From the NCBI GenBank assembly GCA_027306915.1, contig DAHUYW010000015.1, forward strand, positions 1 through 64,000: a stretch of 64,000 nt of DNA. The letters are read 5' to 3'. Below are positions 1 through 8,134 of this stretch, in pieces; positions within the stretch are counted from its first letter, which is position 1; each line of letters opens with the position of its first letter. The position numbers and the translations under genes were made by a program. Below the pieces are notes generated by a model that saw only the letters and a list, made by a program, of their open reading frames with translations, was not told the DNA's origin and made no database searches. Source of the stretch: Spirochaetales bacterium. GTDB taxonomy: Bacteria; Spirochaetota; Spirochaetia; DAHUYW01.

Positions 1-104
1 AATCCATGGGGCCTCCTGTTTTGCCGGATGCACGACGATCCCCTCGAATGGGAGGATTGTCAAACCGGAGCACGCTGCTCCTCGTCACCCGAGGGCGGTA
101 TGCC

Positions 105-128
105 AAAACGCGCCCGCCGAGGGGCGCG
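105..128 (-). terminator. Probable intrinsic terminator after ftsK
   Basis: Read on the minus strand this is a 7-bp perfect stem (CGCGCCC / GGGCGCG) with a 6-nt loop, followed directly by TTTT. It lies 27 bases past the ftsK stop codon, where the three-gene minus-strand operon should end. The T tract is short, so termination may be partial. Confidence 0.55.
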
Positions 129-154
129 CCCAACATGAGCGCCCTGCCCTGCTC

Positions 155-2836
155 CTACTCCCGGTGGCGGTCGGGCACGTGGATCACCTCGCGCGGCTTA
201 CTGCCCTGCTGAGGGCCGACGATCCCCCGCTCCTCGAACTCTTCGACGATCCTGGCCGCCCGGTTGTAGCCGATCTTCAGACGGCGCTGGAGGTAGGAGG
301 CCGAGGCCTTGCCCTCGGCCACGACGATGTCGAGGGCGGCGTCATACATCGGATCGCTCCCGTCGTCGTTCATGAGGCTGAACTCCTCCTCGTCGTTCAC
401 GAATATCTCGTCGTCGATGTAGTCCGGCTCCCCCAGGGTGCGCACGTGATCGGTCACCCGCTCGACCTCTTCCTCGGAGAGGTAGGCACCCTGGATACGC
501 AGGGGGAACGGATCCCAGGCCGATGTGAAGAGCATGTCGCCGCGCCCGAGAAGCATCTCGGCGCCGACCGCGTCGATGATGATGCGGGAGTCGAACTTGC
601 TTGCAACCATGAAGGCGATGCGGGAGGGGATGTTGGCCTTGATGAGCCCGGTGATGACGTCGATCGACGGGCGCTGGGTCGCTATCACGAGATGGATGCC
701 CACTGCGCGCGACATCGCAGCGAGCCGCGCGAGGGTCGATTCGAGCTCCTTGCCGGTCGTCGCCATGAGATCGGCAAACTCGTCGATGACGACGACGATG
801 TAGGGCAGCTGGGTGGTCGCAATCTTGCGATCGCGAACCCTGCGATTATAGGAGCGAATATCGCGCACACCCATGGTGTCGAGAAGCGAGTAGCGCCGTT
901 CCATTTCGTAGATGCAGTATTGCAGCGCCTGGAAGGCCCGCTTGGACTCGGTGATCACCGGGGTAAGGAGGTGGGGTATTTCGTTGTAGAGCTTGAGCTC
1001 GACGATCTTCGGATCGATGAGGATAAGCCGCACCTCCTCCGGTCTCCGGGTGTAGAGGATCGAGCAGATTATGGAGTTCACGCAGACCGATTTCCCCGAG
1101 CCCGTTGCTCCGGCAATGAGGAGGTGGGGGGTCTGCACGAGGTCCACGGTCTGGGCCCCTCCGGTGATGTCCTTGCCGAGGATCACGGGAATCTCCATCT
1201 TGCTCTTCGCAAAGTCCTCGGAAGCGATCATCTCCTTGAACGAGACGATGGCGCGATGCTTGTTCGGAACCTCGATCCCCACCGCGTGCTTGCCGGGGAT
1301 GGGAGCGACTATCCGAACGCGCGACGCAGCAAGGCGCAGGGCAATGTTGTCGGCGAGGTTCACGATCTTGGACAGCTTCACCCCCGGGGCGGGAAGAATC
1401 TCGTACATAGTGATGACCGGACCCTTGCGGATGCCGGTCACCTCTGCCTGGATGTTGAACTCTTCGAGGGTCCGCTTCAGGATCTCGGCCGCCCGCTCGG
1501 TGTCCTCGTCGATCACCCAGTACTCCCCGTCGGGGTAGTCGTTGAGAAGCTCCCCGAGCGGGACGACATAGCGCCCCGAGCGGCGCGCCGGAGCGCGGCT
1601 TCCGGACCCGAGCGGCGCCGCCGCTGCCGCACCAAGCGGAATTGCCTCGGGCGGCTGGCCTTCCTCCTCGGCTGCCCCGTCGCGAGGCTCCTCGTAGAGG
1701 AGCACCTCTTCCTCCGCGTCGGGGTCTTGCTCCTCTTCGGTCGTCTCGGCCTCGTCGAGCTCTCCAGGGTCGCTCCTGAAGGAGCCGTTGCGGAAGACAA
1801 TCACCGGCTCGGGTCGCGCGAGGGCCGAGAGCTTGGGAGGTGGCTCCAGCTCCCCGATCTCGCCGGTCCTCTCCGTCTCGTCGGTCGCGCGAGCCCGCGA
1901 GCCTGCGAGGAGCGGGCTTGCGGGCTCTGAGGTTGCAGAGGCATGCCCGTTTTGGATCTCACTGAGCTCCGCAAAAGCCTCGGCGGAGCGGAGGCTTCCG
2001 ATCGGCGGCGGGACCGGGAAGGGATCGTCGCCTGCAAACGGGAGGTCAAACGCCTGTGCGGCGCGCCCGGCCGAGGGGGCCCTTTCGCCCGGGTGGGGGA
2101 CACCCCCTTCCTCGGCGACCCACCGCTCGCCGAGCGACGTCACGAGCCTCTCGAGCCTTCCGCCGCTTGCTGCTGTCACGAGGCGCCTTCCGCCCGGACC
2201 GGAGGGTGCGTGGCGCTCCTCGCTCCCTGAGGGAGACTGCGCGCTTCCATCCGTCGCCGACTGTGCGGCCGGCGCTTCAGCGCCCGACGCGTCCTCCTCC
2301 GCAGCTTCGTCGTCCGGCTGGGTTCCTTTCATCCCGAGCCACACCCGGTAGATGAGGACCGCCTCGAGGATGAGGAGGAGAAAGAGGACGATGGCGCCGC
2401 CCTTGGCGCCAAGGGCGGAGACGAAGAAGGCCTGCAGCGGGGTGGAGCCGCCCGTTGCAAGGAGTAGAAACAGGAGGCTTGCGGTCAGGAACGGGAGGAT
2501 GGACAGGGTAAGGATCGCCAGCCAGTCTCGCCGGAAATCGGGAAGGGCCGCGAGGATCCCGCACAAGAAGAGGTAGATCGGGATGTAGAAGGCGCCCCAG
2601 AGGAAGCTGCCGTAAAGAAATCCTCCGGGAACGGAAAGGAGACTCGGGATCGAGGCATGATGGGAGAGCCCCGCGAGCACGGCCAAAAGGAGAAATCCGC
2701 CCGCACAGCAGAGCAGGACCGCAAGAAACCCGGAAATCCACCTTGAGAGCACGGACAGCCTCCTCCTATAGAAATCTCGGCGAGCGGAGGGGACGAGGTA
2801 AGGAGAAGTTGCGCGCCGTGCCGGGCGGCGTACCAT
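155..2836 (-). CDS. ftsK: DNA translocase FtsK/SpoIIIE
   Basis: Hexameric ATP-driven DNA pump that clears chromosome ends through the division septum and activates XerCD recombination. The N-terminus has four hydrophobic helices within about residues 30-165, then a low-complexity acidic/proline linker. The motor carries Walker A GATGSGKS near residue 575 and Walker B VVVIDEFADLM near 678. The last 60 or so residues form the winged-helix gamma domain (DPMYDAALDIV...YNRAARIVEEFEERGIVG) that reads KOPS sites. I chose the ATG at 2836; a TTG at 2914 would add 26 very basic residues (919 aa total) and lies 22 bases from the preceding stop, so it is a real alternative. Last gene of an apparent LysM-SLT-ftsK operon. 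The identification is secure; only the start is uncertain. Confidence 0.95.
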   Translation of the reverse strand: MVRRPARRATSPYLVPSARRDFYRRRLSVLSRWISGFLAVLLCCAGGFLLLAVLAGLSHHASIPSLLSVPGGFLYGSFLWGAFYIPIYLFLCGILAALPDFRRDWLAILTLSILPFLTASLLFLLLATGGSTPLQAFFVSALGAKGGAIVLFLLLILEAVLIYRVWLGMKGTQPDDEAAEEDASGAEAPAAQSATDGSAQSPSGSEERHAPSGPGGRRLVTAASGGRLERLVTSLGERWVAEEGGVPHPGERAPSAGRAAQAFDLPFAGDDPFPVPPPIGSLRSAEAFAELSEIQNGHASATSEPASPLLAGSRARATDETERTGEIGELEPPPKLSALARPEPVIVFRNGSFRSDPGELDEAETTEEEQDPDAEEEVLLYEEPRDGAAEEEGQPPEAIPLGAAAAAPLGSGSRAPARRSGRYVVPLGELLNDYPDGEYWVIDEDTERAAEILKRTLEEFNIQAEVTGIRKGPVITMYEILPAPGVKLSKIVNLADNIALRLAASRVRIVAPIPGKHAVGIEVPNKHRAIVSFKEMIASEDFAKSKMEIPVILGKDITGGAQTVDLVQTPHLLIAGATGSGKSVCVNSIICSILYTRRPEEVRLILIDPKIVELKLYNEIPHLLTPVITESKRAFQALQYCIYEMERRYSLLDTMGVRDIRSYNRRVRDRKIATTQLPYIVVVIDEFADLMATTGKELESTLARLAAMSRAVGIHLVIATQRPSIDVITGLIKANIPSRIAFMVASKFDSRIIIDAVGAEMLLGRGDMLFTSAWDPFPLRIQGAYLSEEEVERVTDHVRTLGEPDYIDDEIFVNDEEEFSLMNDDGSDPMYDAALDIVVAEGKASASYLQRRLKIGYNRAARIVEEFEERGIVGPQQGSKPREVIHVPDRHRE

Positions 2837-2936
2837 CGTGCCTGCGTCCGGAAAATCGTGGTCGCGGAATCGCCGGGTGAAACGCTGGCGCAAGCGGGGT
2901 CGCGGTCGCGGCAAGCCGGCGCCCTTCGCCCGCCCG

Positions 2937-5135
2937 TCAGAATCCCGGCAGGATCTCTTTTATGATGTCGACCGGCCGGAGGCCGTAGTAGAGATAGCCG
3001 TAAGCGACCGCAGATACCAGGATCTTGCGCCCATACCCTTGGGTTTCCTCGAAGGGGAGCGCCTCAAGGAAGAGGGGCGCCGGTAGGTCACGGTACTGGG
3101 CCATCCACCGCTCTACGCGCATGTACCCCGCATTGTAGGCAAAGAGAGCCTTTTCGGTATCTCCGTTGAACCGCGCGAGCAGCTGGGCGAAATAGTGCCC
3201 CCCGATTGAGAGGTTGTCCTCGGGCTGCGTGAGCTTCGGATCGGTCATTCGCATCCGATGGGAGATGTCCTCGGCCGTAGCCGGCATCAGCTGGCTCAGG
3301 CCTACGGCGCCTGCTGCGGAGACAATCTTCGGATCAAAGTAGCTCTCCTCGCGGACGAGGGCGTAGAAGATCGGAAGCTTCAGCTTGTTCTCCTGCGCAA
3401 CCTGCCTGATGATCGGCAGGTAGGGCTGGGGATAGAGTAGGCTCAGGTCCTCTGCGGTAGGGAGGAAGCCCGCGGTATCGAGCGCAGCCTCAAGCAGGCG
3501 GAGCGCCTGAATGAGATGCCCTTCCGCGGTGAGCCGCTTGCCGAGAAGATCCAGGGTCGCCGGACCCATCTCGTGGAGGTGGTCGCGGGCCATCCCATAG
3601 GCTTCCCGGAAAAGGCCGTAGCTGAGGAAGCCCATGATGAGATTCTCTCGGTCGGTGTTCTCGGACCCGCGCGGCGCGCCTCCGGCGATCAGACCCGGCG
3701 TGCCGGTGAGGAAGGCCGGCACCCGATCCAGCCGGGCGGAAGCGAGAAAAACGTAGTACAGGTCGGCGTCGAGCTGAATCACGTGGTTGAACAGGGCCGA
3801 TTCGGTCTCGGTAGCCTCGGAAGGGCGGAGAAAGCCGCTATGGATGGCGCTTCCAACCACGAAAGCGTAGCGCGAGAGGATCACCTTGTCCGCATAGCCA
3901 TCGAGGGTGGTGTACGCCTCCGAGAGCTCCCTCCACTGGCGGGCCTCCACGAGCGCCGTGCACAGGTCGCCGAGCACGTCATCGAAGAAGCCCGGATTAT
4001 GCCATCTCTTCGCATAGGTAGCGAGAAGGGTGACGGTACCGGCCGGAGAGCGCGACAGCTCACTTTTCAGGATGTACCAGATCATCCGGTCTTGCCGGTC
4101 ACCGTCGGCGGTCGCCGCGAGGGCCCTCGTGAAGGCGGCGATGGCGTCGCCATAATAGCCGGCATCACGGTAGAGGTGGCCGAGCGATTCGTATGCGGCA
4201 AAGAGCTGGGACTCGGTGCCGGTGCCCGCCCGAAGCCCGGCGATGAGCCCGGTAAAGAGTCTTGCCCCGGCGAGCGGCATCTCGGCTCCGCTATAGGCGC
4301 GGCCGAGGTCGCGCAGATCCCAGTCGGTGAACAGGAGGGGATCCTTCGCTTCGACGAGCGGCTTCAAGACCGTGAGTGCGTCTGCGAACTTTCCGAGGGC
4401 GATATCGCGCTTTGCTTCAAAGAGGGAGAGCTCCTGTGGGGAGAAACCGCTCTCGCGGGTTGGATCCTCCTCGAGAAACTGCATGGCGCGCACGTGGAGA
4501 TCCGAGGCGGGCTGCGTCGTGAAGAGCTGCACGAACAGCTGCTGCCAGCCGCCGGCGTCGAGGCGGGCGCTCGCGACCGCCCGAAACAGCGAGAGCTCGC
4601 GGTCCTCGATCGGCGAGCCGTCGGGGTTCTTGAAGGTTGCGATCTTTCGCAGCGCAGTGAGCACCTCGCCGTCCTTGTGCTGCCAGTAGAGCGCCACCAG
4701 GAGGGCGCGATAGATGCCGCGACTTGGATAGACCGCAAAGATTTGGCGTGCCGCCATCTCGGCTTTCTGGTATTCGCCATCCCGCATATAGTCTCCGACC
4801 AGGAGCCTCCCCGCCTCTTCCTGCCAGAACCCGTTCCCCCGTCGCCACTCCATGCGCAGCATCGTTCGCGCGAGCTCAGGCATCCCGAGGTCCTTGTACA
4901 CGTAGGACAGGTAGAAGGGGGCATTGGGGCCGAGGCGCATCACCTCGTCCAGGCGGACCGATTTGTAGTCGATGCTCCGGAGAAACTCAATGTCGCCCCG
5001 CTGGAGCCGCGCGAGGAAGTCCTCCGGCTTAATGTTCCAGACGGTATTCGAGAAACAACTCGAGAGCGTGAGGAGATAAACGAGGAGAAAACCTGTCTTC
5101 TTAACGATCCGGGATATAAATCTGAGTGTGTGCAA
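2937..5135 (-). CDS. Lytic transglycosylase lipoprotein (SLT domain, helical repeat N-terminus)
   Basis: Predicted peptidoglycan lytic transglycosylase, 732 aa. The start is a lipoprotein signal (hydrophobic run ending LTLSSC, lipidated Cys27), so it should be membrane-anchored outside the cytoplasm. Residues about 40-560 are helical TPR-like repeats, as in Slt70-type enzymes. The C-terminal SLT domain has the catalytic Glu in YALVREESYFDP (near residue 596), then GAVGLSQLMPATA and ALFAYNAG, all family hallmarks. The first 35 bases overlap the end of the upstream LysM gene, showing tight coupling, and ftsK follows. A cell-wall hydrolase between a LysM protein and FtsK suggests a septum or cell-separation role; that role is inferred. 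Confidence 0.9.
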   Translation of the reverse strand: MHTLRFISRIVKKTGFLLVYLLTLSSCFSNTVWNIKPEDFLARLQRGDIEFLRSIDYKSVRLDEVMRLGPNAPFYLSYVYKDLGMPELARTMLRMEWRRGNGFWQEEAGRLLVGDYMRDGEYQKAEMAARQIFAVYPSRGIYRALLVALYWQHKDGEVLTALRKIATFKNPDGSPIEDRELSLFRAVASARLDAGGWQQLFVQLFTTQPASDLHVRAMQFLEEDPTRESGFSPQELSLFEAKRDIALGKFADALTVLKPLVEAKDPLLFTDWDLRDLGRAYSGAEMPLAGARLFTGLIAGLRAGTGTESQLFAAYESLGHLYRDAGYYGDAIAAFTRALAATADGDRQDRMIWYILKSELSRSPAGTVTLLATYAKRWHNPGFFDDVLGDLCTALVEARQWRELSEAYTTLDGYADKVILSRYAFVVGSAIHSGFLRPSEATETESALFNHVIQLDADLYYVFLASARLDRVPAFLTGTPGLIAGGAPRGSENTDRENLIMGFLSYGLFREAYGMARDHLHEMGPATLDLLGKRLTAEGHLIQALRLLEAALDTAGFLPTAEDLSLLYPQPYLPIIRQVAQENKLKLPIFYALVREESYFDPKIVSAAGAVGLSQLMPATAEDISHRMRMTDPKLTQPEDNLSIGGHYFAQLLARFNGDTEKALFAYNAGYMRVERWMAQYRDLPAPLFLEALPFEETQGYGRKILVSAVAYGYLYYGLRPVDIIKEILPGF

Positions 5136-5973
5136 AGATCAAGTCCGGATTCTTAATGGAGTTAGCCTTCGCGATCTTGCCGTAGAGCCACGGCGTTCGG
5201 TAGAAGGACATCGAAAGATCCCATAGGGTATCGCCCCAGCGAATGTAGTAGTAGACGCCTCCGTATCGGACGTTCGGCTTAACGGGAGCGGCTGCCTTGC
5301 CGGGTGAGGGGGGAGCCTGTTCTCCCGCGGCGGGCTTGGCGGGGGCCTGGGTCTGTACGGGCTGGTGCCCTCCGGCTGCCGCGCCCTTTGCCGGCAGGAC
5401 AAACCGGTAAAGAAGCAGGGCGATAATCGCAAGGATCACCACTGCAAAGAAGACGATGGCAATAACTCGGAAGACCGAGGAGTGGCGCCGTACCTCCTCG
5501 ATCTCCTCGGGTCCTCCGTTGCCGGTCGAGGTAAGGCTGCTTGCCTCCTCGGGGCTCACCCCGAGCTCCGGCTGATAGCGCTCATCGAGGGAAAAGTCCG
5601 GGACATTGTAGGTGTTTCCCTCGGCGATCGATGACATGCTGACCGAGAGGCTCTGCCGCTCGCCTGTGGCACGGTCGCTTGCGGTTGCGTTCAGTGTCCC
5701 GTCCTCGCCGACGCCGAGCACCAGCTCGATGTCGGGTTTGCCTTTCGGCGAGGGATCGATCTTGTCGATGACGAGGCTTCCTATGTATTTGGCATCGGCG
5801 AGGGTATGATCGTGCCCCTTGTACAGATCGATCTGCACGCTCCCTTGGTTATCGTTCACGGTCGTCAGGACGACGCGCCTCTTGGCGTGAGATCCCTCAT
5901 CGAGCACCTTGTAGTAGCTGCCGTTGGCAACTTTTATGCCAATCGAGGACTCGCCCACAGCTTCTCCCACCAT
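5101..5973 (-). CDS. Membrane protein with Hsp70-substrate-domain-like N-terminus and C-terminal LysM
   Basis: 290 aa. Residues about 1-115 resemble the beta-sandwich substrate-binding domain of DnaK/Hsp70 (VQIDLYKGHD, YIGSLVIDKIDPSPKGKPDI, GEDGTLNATASDRATG), with no ATPase domain. A transmembrane helix follows at about 167-193 (VFRVIAIVFFAVVILAIIAL), then a Pro/Ala linker and a LysM repeat at about 238-288 (IRWGDTLWDLSMSFYRTPWL...ANSIKNPDLI). The N-terminus should therefore be cytoplasmic and the LysM outside, bound to peptidoglycan. It heads the operon with the transglycosylase and ftsK. A GTG at 5958 has a GGGAG ribosome site 5 bases upstream and is an alternative start. Function unknown; the Hsp70-like match is from pattern reading and needs profile confirmation. 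Confidence 0.8.
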   Translation of the reverse strand: MVGEAVGESSIGIKVANGSYYKVLDEGSHAKRRVVLTTVNDNQGSVQIDLYKGHDHTLADAKYIGSLVIDKIDPSPKGKPDIELVLGVGEDGTLNATASDRATGERQSLSVSMSSIAEGNTYNVPDFSLDERYQPELGVSPEEASSLTSTGNGGPEEIEEVRRHSSVFRVIAIVFFAVVILAIIALLLYRFVLPAKGAAAGGHQPVQTQAPAKPAAGEQAPPSPGKAAAPVKPNVRYGGVYYYIRWGDTLWDLSMSFYRTPWLYGKIAKANSIKNPDLIFAHTQIYIPDR

Positions 5974-5979
5974 TTCCCT

Positions 5980-6008
5980 AGCCTAACGAGCGCCAAACCC
6001 TTTGTCAA
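5980..6008 (-). promoter_or_regulatory. Sigma70-type promoter for the LysM-SLT-ftsK operon
   Basis: Minus-strand TTGACA (6008-6003), 17-bp spacer, TAGGCT (5985-5980). The -10 ends only 6 bases before the ATG at 5973, so the transcript would begin at or next to that ATG. Either the mRNA is leaderless or the GTG at 5958 is used with its own ribosome site. Confidence 0.55.
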
Positions 6009-6045
6009 CGTGTTTTCCTCGGGCGGTGGCGCCATACGCCTTTCC

Positions 6046-6074
6046 TTGACACCGCCGGGAAGCATCCCCATAAT
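6046..6074 (+). promoter_or_regulatory. Sigma70-type promoter for the TPR gene, possibly leaderless
   Basis: TTGACA (6046-6051), 17-bp spacer, CATAAT (6069-6074). The ATG of the TPR gene is at 6080, just 5 bases past the -10, with no correctly spaced Shine-Dalgarno sequence. It is divergent from the LysM-operon promoter in the same 106-bp gap. Confidence 0.6.
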
Positions 6075-6079
6075 AGGGC

Positions 6080-7480
6080 ATGTCACTGGTGCTGCCGCTC
6101 CTGCCCGTCGTAGTCATCGTAGCGGTCATTGGGCTCCTCTACTTCTTCACAATCGGCAGAAAACACAAAAATCCCGGCCAGAAAGCACAGAAACTGCACG
6201 GAAAGGATCGGGCAGCGGTCATTCGGGAGGCCAACAAGAGACTCGCGCAGAATCCTCGGGATGTGGAGGCTCTTCAGACCCTTGGAGAGGTCTTCTACAA
6301 CGACGAGGACTTCGAAAAGGCGATGAAGACCTATTCGGTTCTCGTAGCGCTGGCCGGGGGTAATCGGTCTATCGATGAGTACGAGGCCACCGTCCGCTAT
6401 GCCCTCTCGGCTCTCAAGTGCAACAACGTGGAGGAGGCTTACAAAAGCCTCGTTCTAGCCTGGAACATGCGGGCCGACGGCTTTGACGTCAACCACAACC
6501 TGGGGTGCCTCGAGTACCAAAACAAAAACTACGATCGGGCGATCGAGCTCCTGTCCCAGGCAAGGGTCATGCAGCCGGACCATGCGAAGACCCTCCGTTT
6601 TCTGGGGCTCAGCCTCTTCAGGGCCAGGCGGTACGCCGAGGGCGCCGCCCTCTTGAAGAAGGCCATCGATCAGGAGCCCGAGGATAAAGAGGCCCTCTTC
6701 GCCGTCGCGCGCTGCTATCATGAGCTCGGGCAGAACGAGCAGGCAATCAAGGTCTTCAGCCACCTTCGGGCGGATCCGCAGCTCGGCCCCAATGCCGCCC
6801 TCTTCGCGGGGACCATCCACTTGCAGACCCGCCAGTACGGCGAGGCGGTCCAGGACTTTCAGTTCGGTCTCAAGCACGAGAACGTTCCGAACGACATACT
6901 CATCGAGCTGCAATATCGCCTTGCTGTCACCTATATCAAGCAGGACGAGATCGGCGAGGCCCTCCGCCTCCTTGGGGAGATCCAGGCAGCCTCGCCGGAT
7001 TACCGGGATGTCCAGGAGCTTCTCAAGCGCTACCGGGAGCTCAACACCAACCACAATCTCAAAATCTATCTCATCTCACCCACCTCGGACTTTGTCTCCC
7101 TCTGTCGCAAGATAGTCGCCTCGTACTTTGCCGAATCGAAGGTGAAGATCTCGGACGTATCAATCCAGAAGAGCGAGTACGCCGACATCCTCGCCGACGT
7201 GACGACGGCGAAGTGGGAAGACCTCATTCTCTTCCGGTTCGTCCGAACGACCGGAACCGTCGGCGAGCTGATCGTCCGCGATCTGTACACCAGGATAAAA
7301 GAGGTCAAGGCAGGGAGGGGGTTGTGCATGGCGGCAGGAAGCTTCTCGGAAGGCGCGCGCCAATTCGTGGAAGCCCGTCTCATCGACCTCGTCGACAAGG
7401 AGCTCCTCACCCATCACTTGAGCTCCCTCGACAGCGGCGTTGCCTTCGACGCCTCCCAGCCTGCGACCGACCCCGCGTGA
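6080..7480 (+). CDS. Membrane-anchored TPR protein with Mrr-like C-terminal domain
   Basis: 466 aa. One N-terminal membrane helix (about residues 3-23), a Lys-rich stretch, then tandem TPR helices from about 50 to 320 (NPRDVEALQTLGEVFYND, KTLRFLGLSLFRARRYAEG). The last 130 or so residues (about 327-457) are not TPR: they resemble the Mrr/restriction-endonuclease fold, with the characteristic end AAGSFSEGARQFVEARLIDLVD. The usual catalytic QxK strand appears replaced (around DLILFRFVRTTG), so I infer a non-catalytic scaffold. A monocistronic gene with its own promoter, convergent with rsmG. The partner is unknown. Confidence 0.8.
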   Translation: MSLVLPLLPVVVIVAVIGLLYFFTIGRKHKNPGQKAQKLHGKDRAAVIREANKRLAQNPRDVEALQTLGEVFYNDEDFEKAMKTYSVLVALAGGNRSIDEYEATVRYALSALKCNNVEEAYKSLVLAWNMRADGFDVNHNLGCLEYQNKNYDRAIELLSQARVMQPDHAKTLRFLGLSLFRARRYAEGAALLKKAIDQEPEDKEALFAVARCYHELGQNEQAIKVFSHLRADPQLGPNAALFAGTIHLQTRQYGEAVQDFQFGLKHENVPNDILIELQYRLAVTYIKQDEIGEALRLLGEIQAASPDYRDVQELLKRYRELNTNHNLKIYLISPTSDFVSLCRKIVASYFAESKVKISDVSIQKSEYADILADVTTAKWEDLILFRFVRTTGTVGELIVRDLYTRIKEVKAGRGLCMAAGSFSEGARQFVEARLIDLVDKELLTHHLSSLDSGVAFDASQPATDPA

Positions 7481-7498
7481 CCTCCCGTCCGGCCGGGC

Positions 7499-8134
7499 TC
7501 ACCTGCCTATAACGACGAGGTTTCGCTCCTCCGCCAGAAAGGGCACCTCCACCGGAATGATCCGCACATAGTTGAGGCTTCGGGCCGATTTCCCTTCCGC
7601 GAGCGCCGCTATCTCCTCCTCCACGACCGCTCGCCTGCCCTTGTAGGCGACGATCGCACCGCCCTCCGCCGTTATCCGCATCAGGCCCGCGATCGCCGTC
7701 GGGAGCGCCGCCAGTGCCCGGAAGGTGACGAGCTGGAAACGCCGCTCGACGCGCGCGAGCTCGACCTCGGCCACCTCGGCTCGACGCTCTATACCGCACA
7801 GGAGTACCGCGCTTCGAAGGAAGGAGGCGCTTCGGCCCGAGCGCTCGATGAGGGTGAAGCGCCCATCCTCGAGGAAGAGGGCGAGGGGGATGCCGGGAAA
7901 GCCCGCCCCCGAGCCGACATCGGCGATCGTCGCATGGGGGAGGCTGCGGATGGCGGCGAGCCCCGCGAGGGAGTCAAGAAGGTGGCGGACGATCAGCTCG
8001 TCGCCTTCCGCCTTCACCAGACCCAGCCGTCGATTCCACAGGGCAAGCTCGGCAAGGTAGGTCGTGACCGATTCGAGGTGGGTCGGATCGGCGGGGAGAT
8101 CGAGCCGGGCAAGCCCTTGTTCAAGCAGCCCCAT
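7499..8134 (-). CDS. rsmG: 16S rRNA (guanine527-N7)-methyltransferase RsmG (GidB)
   Basis: Methylates G527 of 16S rRNA using S-adenosylmethionine. Class I methyltransferase: the SAM loop [16 protein letters not shown] lies near residues 70-85, preceded by the family signature [10 protein letters not shown], and [13 protein letters not shown] falls near the end. The start is set at the ATG at 8134 (MGLLEQGL), giving 211 aa, the usual RsmG size; upstream in-frame codons lie inside mnmG and encode an Arg/Ser-rich shadow. It overlaps the mnmG stop by 14 bases, the classical gidA-gidB pair. Confidence 0.93.
   Translation of the reverse strand: MGLLEQGLARLDLPADPTHLESVTTYLAELALWNRRLGLVKAEGDELIVRHLLDSLAGLAAIRSLPHATIADVGSGAGFPGIPLALFLEDGRFTLIERSGRSASFLRSAVLLCGIERRAEVAEVELARVERRFQLVTFRALAALPTAIAGLMRITAEGGAIVAYKGRRAVVEEEIAALAEGKSARSLNYVRIIPVEVPFLAEERNLVVIGR

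Noticed and set aside
164..1930. Long open frame on the plus strand opposite ftsK
   Set aside because: Antisense shadow in GC-rich DNA: no recognisable domain, while the minus strand encodes all FtsK motifs. Similar long antisense frames opposite the transglycosylase (3516-5156) and the SDR genes (18844-21042) were dropped for the same reason.
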